Of a stretch of 64,000 bases of DNA, positions 61,039 through 64,000 are shown in pieces; positions within the stretch are counted from its first letter, which is position 1, and every line of letters starts with the position of its first letter. The DNA comes from Cyprinodon diabolis (Eukaryota; Chordata; Actinopteri; Cyprinodontiformes; Cyprinodontidae). Under the pieces are notes generated by a model. The model was given only the letters and a program-made list of their open reading frames with translations. It was not told the DNA's origin and searched no databases. The stretch lies in the NCBI GenBank assembly GCA_030533445.1, contig CM060080.1, positions 24,225,552-24,289,551 on the forward strand. Direction: 5' to 3'. The translations under genes and the position numbers were made by a program.

Positions 61039-62616
61039 TTATGCTGGGGAGACCACACCAAGCAACTTTCCCCTCAGCTTGGCTCTTATATTAAACTGGA
61101 GGGGCTTCAGCGTGAGACCATAAGTGCAGTCCAGAGTAGGAGGCATAGAAGAGTCGCTCTCAAATGTGAGCTGATGCAGCAGGACAGCTGCAAACAGATA
61201 CACCTGCACCTTGGCAATCTGAGAGCCGATGCAGCGCCTCTTACCTGTTGAAAAAATCATCACGCTACTGGTTCTGTCTCTGTCCAGGGCACCGTTCTCA
61301 TCAAGGAAGCGTGTTGGGTCAAACACGTGGGGGTCTTTCCACTTCAGGGGGTCGTGATTGACAGACCACTGGTTGATAAAGACCACTGTGTCCTTGGGGA
61401 TGTGGAGGCTTTCGATGGTGACATCTGACGTGGTTGAGTGTGGGATAGTGAATGGGACAAAGCTGGTGAAACGCATGGTTTCGAAGATGAAGGCGTCCAG
61501 GAGAGCCAGTTTGCTTCTGTCCTCAGTAGATGGCAGCCGATCTTGGCCTACCACTTTGTCAATGAGCTGCTGCAGTTTGGTTTGGTAATCTGGGTATTTA
61601 ACTAGCATGAGGAGAAGCCACTGCATCACAGTTGAAATTGTATCTTGACCTGCTCCAATCAGATCAGTAACAGTTGCTTCAACAAATTCACTTCCCAACA
61701 CGCACTCCTCTCCATGCTCTATCACTTTAATTATGGCATCACTCATGTCCCGGGTCACCTCTGGGTTGAAGGTCTCCCTGTGCTGTACAACCTTGTCTTT
61801 CACATAGCCAAAAAAGTCATTGTTTATGCTTTTGAAAGTTTCATAAACATTTCGCACAGGATTTGGAAAGGACTGCAGCCAGGGCATGACATCTACTAAG
61901 CTACCTGCTCCAACTGTCTCTCCAAACTTGTCCACTCTGTACAACAAGGTTCTGAACTCTTGGTCATCATGTCCATATCTCCTTCCGAAGCAAAGAGCAC
62001 ACATGATGTTTGCAGCAGCTACTGTAAACTCATAAGCTGGATGAAAATACTGTCCATTAGCGCTCTGACGTAAAAACACCTGCACCAGTTCTGTGGCCTC
62101 TGCCACAACATGCTGCTCAAAGGCTTTTTTGGTCTGACTGTTTGCAGAAGAAAATGCTCTGAGAGTTGACTGTGCAACTTTCCTGTGCACTTTCCACTGT
62201 TTGCTGTAATTATTGAACGTCAGGCTCCTGCCTCCAGAGATCATCTGGAATGAGACAAAGTTTGGTCGTCCTGCAAACTCTGTGCTATACTGAATCAGTG
62301 CCTGATGTATTGCCTTTTCTCCGTTGAGGACCACCACATCGCTGCAGCCCAGCCTTATCTGGTACACATTGCCGTACTTCTTGGCGAGCTTTGCCAGGGT
62401 GATGTGAGGCATTTGTCCCAGCTGCATGGCGTTGCCCACCACGGGCCAGGCAAAGGGTCCCGGCAGTCTCCTCTTGAGCCTGAGGTTTCTCACCCACAGG
62501 CAGGCTTCCAGGCAGACGAGGAAAACAAAAGACACAACCAGGGCAGGGTGGACCTGTCCGCTCCATTCCTTGATGATGCTGCTGCTCTTCACACTAAATT
62601 CACTTTCAATTGCCAT
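61039..62616 (-). CDS. cyp1c1: Cytochrome P450 1C, intact single-exon gene
   Basis: 525 residues in one exon. N-terminal membrane anchor at about 24-41, proline-rich hinge LPGPFAWPVVGNA (51-63), I-helix GAGQDTIST (321-329; the oxygen-activation motif), K-helix ETMR (379-382; the ExxR pair), FDPTRF (432-437), and haem-binding loop FSTGKRRCIG (455-464), with Cys462 as the iron ligand. All key residues are present. The intronless coding region and length fit fish CYP1C; CYP1B1, the nearest relative, has an intron in its coding region. CYP1C enzymes are ER-membrane monooxygenases of the AHR-responsive CYP1 family, acting on aromatic hydrocarbons and steroids with electrons from P450 reductase. 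The ATG context (AAAAATGG) is good. I cannot tell 1C1 from 1C2 by eye; the symbol is the commoner name. Confidence 0.93.
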   Translation of the reverse strand: MAIESEFSVKSSSIIKEWSGQVHPALVVSFVFLVCLEACLWVRNLRLKRRLPGPFAWPVVGNAMQLGQMPHITLAKLAKKYGNVYQIRLGCSDVVVLNGEKAIHQALIQYSTEFAGRPNFVSFQMISGGRSLTFNNYSKQWKVHRKVAQSTLRAFSSANSQTKKAFEQHVVAEATELVQVFLRQSANGQYFHPAYEFTVAAANIMCALCFGRRYGHDDQEFRTLLYRVDKFGETVGAGSLVDVMPWLQSFPNPVRNVYETFKSINNDFFGYVKDKVVQHRETFNPEVTRDMSDAIIKVIEHGEECVLGSEFVEATVTDLIGAGQDTISTVMQWLLLMLVKYPDYQTKLQQLIDKVVGQDRLPSTEDRSKLALLDAFIFETMRFTSFVPFTIPHSTTSDVTIESLHIPKDTVVFINQWSVNHDPLKWKDPHVFDPTRFLDENGALDRDRTSSVMIFSTGKRRCIGSQIAKVQVYLFAAVLLHQLTFESDSSMPPTLDCTYGLTLKPLQFNIRAKLRGKLLGVVSPA

Positions 62617-62869
62617 TTTTTCAAGACTTTTCCTTTTTAACAGTCTGTTTAATGCTTGTATGTAAAGAACAAAAAAAAAGCTTATGGGTCCATATCACCT
62701 ATGAAACAGCTAGTCAAATCCCAGTAATATATTCATAACAGGTTTTACTTCTAATCAGTCAGTCTATCAAGATTTAAGGCTTAAGTGCCTCCTTTTGGTG
62801 CTCTACAGCCTCTTAAATGCTTGCTGTTAGTGGGCAGGGCCCAGGATAACTTTCACACTCCTCCCATTG

Positions 62870-63060
62870 TGGTAGCAGTGTAGACACCACTGCAGCGCAT
62901 TATCTCTCTGCTGTTGGTCGCTCTCAGGCGCGCGCAGCACAGATTGTCGGGGGAAGCCAGGAGCAAGCAGCATGACGGACCGCAGTCAGCGCTGCAGAGG
63001 GGGAGAACTGGCAGACTGAGGAGCTGTCGGGCGAGTTTATCAAAGGCACTGCAGGACTGG
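62870..63060 (-). promoter_or_regulatory. GC-rich patch upstream of cyp1c, likely promoter or 5' exon
   Basis: The only GC- and CpG-rich stretch upstream of the cyp1c ATG (for example CAGGCGCGCGCAGC near 62933), about 250-450 nt away. It is a good candidate for the transcription start region, perhaps with an untranslated exon. No AHR core (GCGTG or CACGC) was seen here. Confidence 0.4.
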
Positions 63061-63518
63061 CAGAGAAGAAAACTGTTAACATCAGTCTAAAATGATCTAT
63101 ATCCTGGCAGGAGATATAATTGTCCTAGATTTGTAATAGATATAATATTATCTATTAGGAAACTTTTTTAGAATAACTTTGAAAGCTTTTAAACCGAATT
63201 TACCTTAAATATGATATAAGTTTATTATAAGTATTAAAGCTGAAATAATTCTTTTTTTAGCTGCTGCAATTCCTTGATTTTATTTTATTTTTTTGTGGAA
63301 GGCCAACCAGAGGTATAATCGACATTTATGACTACCAGAGGGAACTGAATTCACACAACACATGCCCATTAAAGCACCATTTAAACATAACAACACTGCA
63401 AAAAGCTTCCCAGCAATTTTAAGAAGGGGTTGATTTCTGTAATGGCGAAGAAGATCCCGCCATCAAAATGAACAGCAGTATTAATTAGAGTTTATCTTTT
63501 TTGTTAATAAAATGTAAA

Positions 63519-63604
63519 CATCCATCCATCCATCCATCTTCCTCCGCTTATCCGGGGTCGGGTCGCGGGGGCAGCAGCTTAAGAAGGGAGGCCCAGACTT
63601 CTCT
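63519..63604 (+). repeat. (CATC)n plus teleost LINE-like repeat fragment
   Basis: CATC repeats run into CTTATCCGGGGTCGGGTCGC and GGCAGCAGCTTAAGAAGG, a motif found throughout fish genomes and related to the fragments at 33560-34110. Confidence 0.65.
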
Positions 63605-64000
63605 GTAAACATGTTTTTTTTTTTTTTTCAGTCCTTCCATATTGCTGAGAAAACAATCAGGTGATTTGAGAACAATTTCTGCCAGTCAATTACAATAATA
63701 AAAACTATGTAGATTTTTTTTTTCCTTTTTTTTTTTTTTTTTTTACCATATAACACTGTAAATTAGTATGTATTAATAATAGATGGATGGTGAACTCATT
63801 TTGGCAGATTCCAAATTATATTAACTTTATATCTGTAATTTGTGTCTTTCCTTTCTTCTTCTTCAACTCAATAACAATATTCCTTTTTGACCTAACGTTT
63901 ATGTAACAAATACTTCAGAGCAGACAAACCATCAATTATTGATGTTTAGGTCTTGTTTTTGCCAACAAATAAACTGCGGTTCTGCAGGAGTCTCAGCATT

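Larger units (their letters stand above)
62617..64000. other. cyp1c upstream region
   Basis: Apart from the GC-rich patch and repeat listed separately, this is AT-rich with poly-T runs (63610-63629, 63713-63744). No further gene is seen before the window ends. Confidence 0.45.

Noticed and set aside
61039..62616. Calling the intact P450 CYP1B1
   Set aside because: Coding region is a single exon and the N-terminal and K-helix regions fit the CYP1C type; CYP1B1 has an intron within its coding region.
1..64000. tRNA, rRNA, CRISPR or bacterial-type operons
   Set aside because: None seen. Short direct repeats are microsatellites or transposon ends, and the genome is vertebrate.

Overview
This window looks like a teleost fish nuclear genome. 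The DNA is AT-rich, has long introns and intergenic spaces, and is full of fish-type repeats (Tc1/mariner elements, an L2/Maui-type LINE 3' end, MITEs, hAT debris). The recognisable genes are vertebrate. I cannot name the species.

Region 1 (1-15.1 kb) appears to be the last intron and last exon of dnajc17 on the + strand. A single-exon Cdc42-effector (CEP/BORG) gene lies antisense inside that intron at 3401-3994. From memory of human 15q15, C15orf62 sits the same way inside DNAJC17, so the nested layout looks old. A possible small gene, readable on either strand, lies at 5.1-6.0 kb. Region 2 (19.6-22.4 kb) is a complete three-exon gchfr (GTP cyclohydrolase I feedback regulator) on the - strand, convergent with dnajc17. 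Region 3 (22.6-49 kb) is a gene desert of decayed transposons; I found no rmdn3 exons there, although in human RMDN3 is the next gene. Region 4 (49.4-59.5 kb) is the most eventful part. A dead tandem cyp1c copy is split into an N-terminal part (58.5-59.5 kb) and a C-terminal scrap (51.25-51.48 kb). Between them lie 6.7 kb made of an endogenous-retrovirus remnant with one LTR and a second, nearly identical copy of the 49.4-51.6 kb segment. That second copy carries a 1.6-kb Tc1 element at a TA that is still empty in the first copy. Region 5 (61.0-62.6 kb) is an intact, intronless 525-codon cyp1c gene on the - strand.

Taken together, the Cdc42-effector/dnajc17/gchfr/cyp1c block appears to be the ohnolog of the human CDC42EP3-RMDN2-CYP1B1 block. 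The genes are otherwise functionally independent: Cdc42 signalling, splicing-associated co-chaperone, tetrahydrobiopterin control and xenobiotic/steroid monooxygenation. I did not find a new multi-gene system. The most notable observations are the dissected cyp1c pseudogene, the duplication with a paired empty and filled Tc1 site, perfect hairpins at or near rearrangements, and a TIR-bounded element with its own TATA box and short reading frame.
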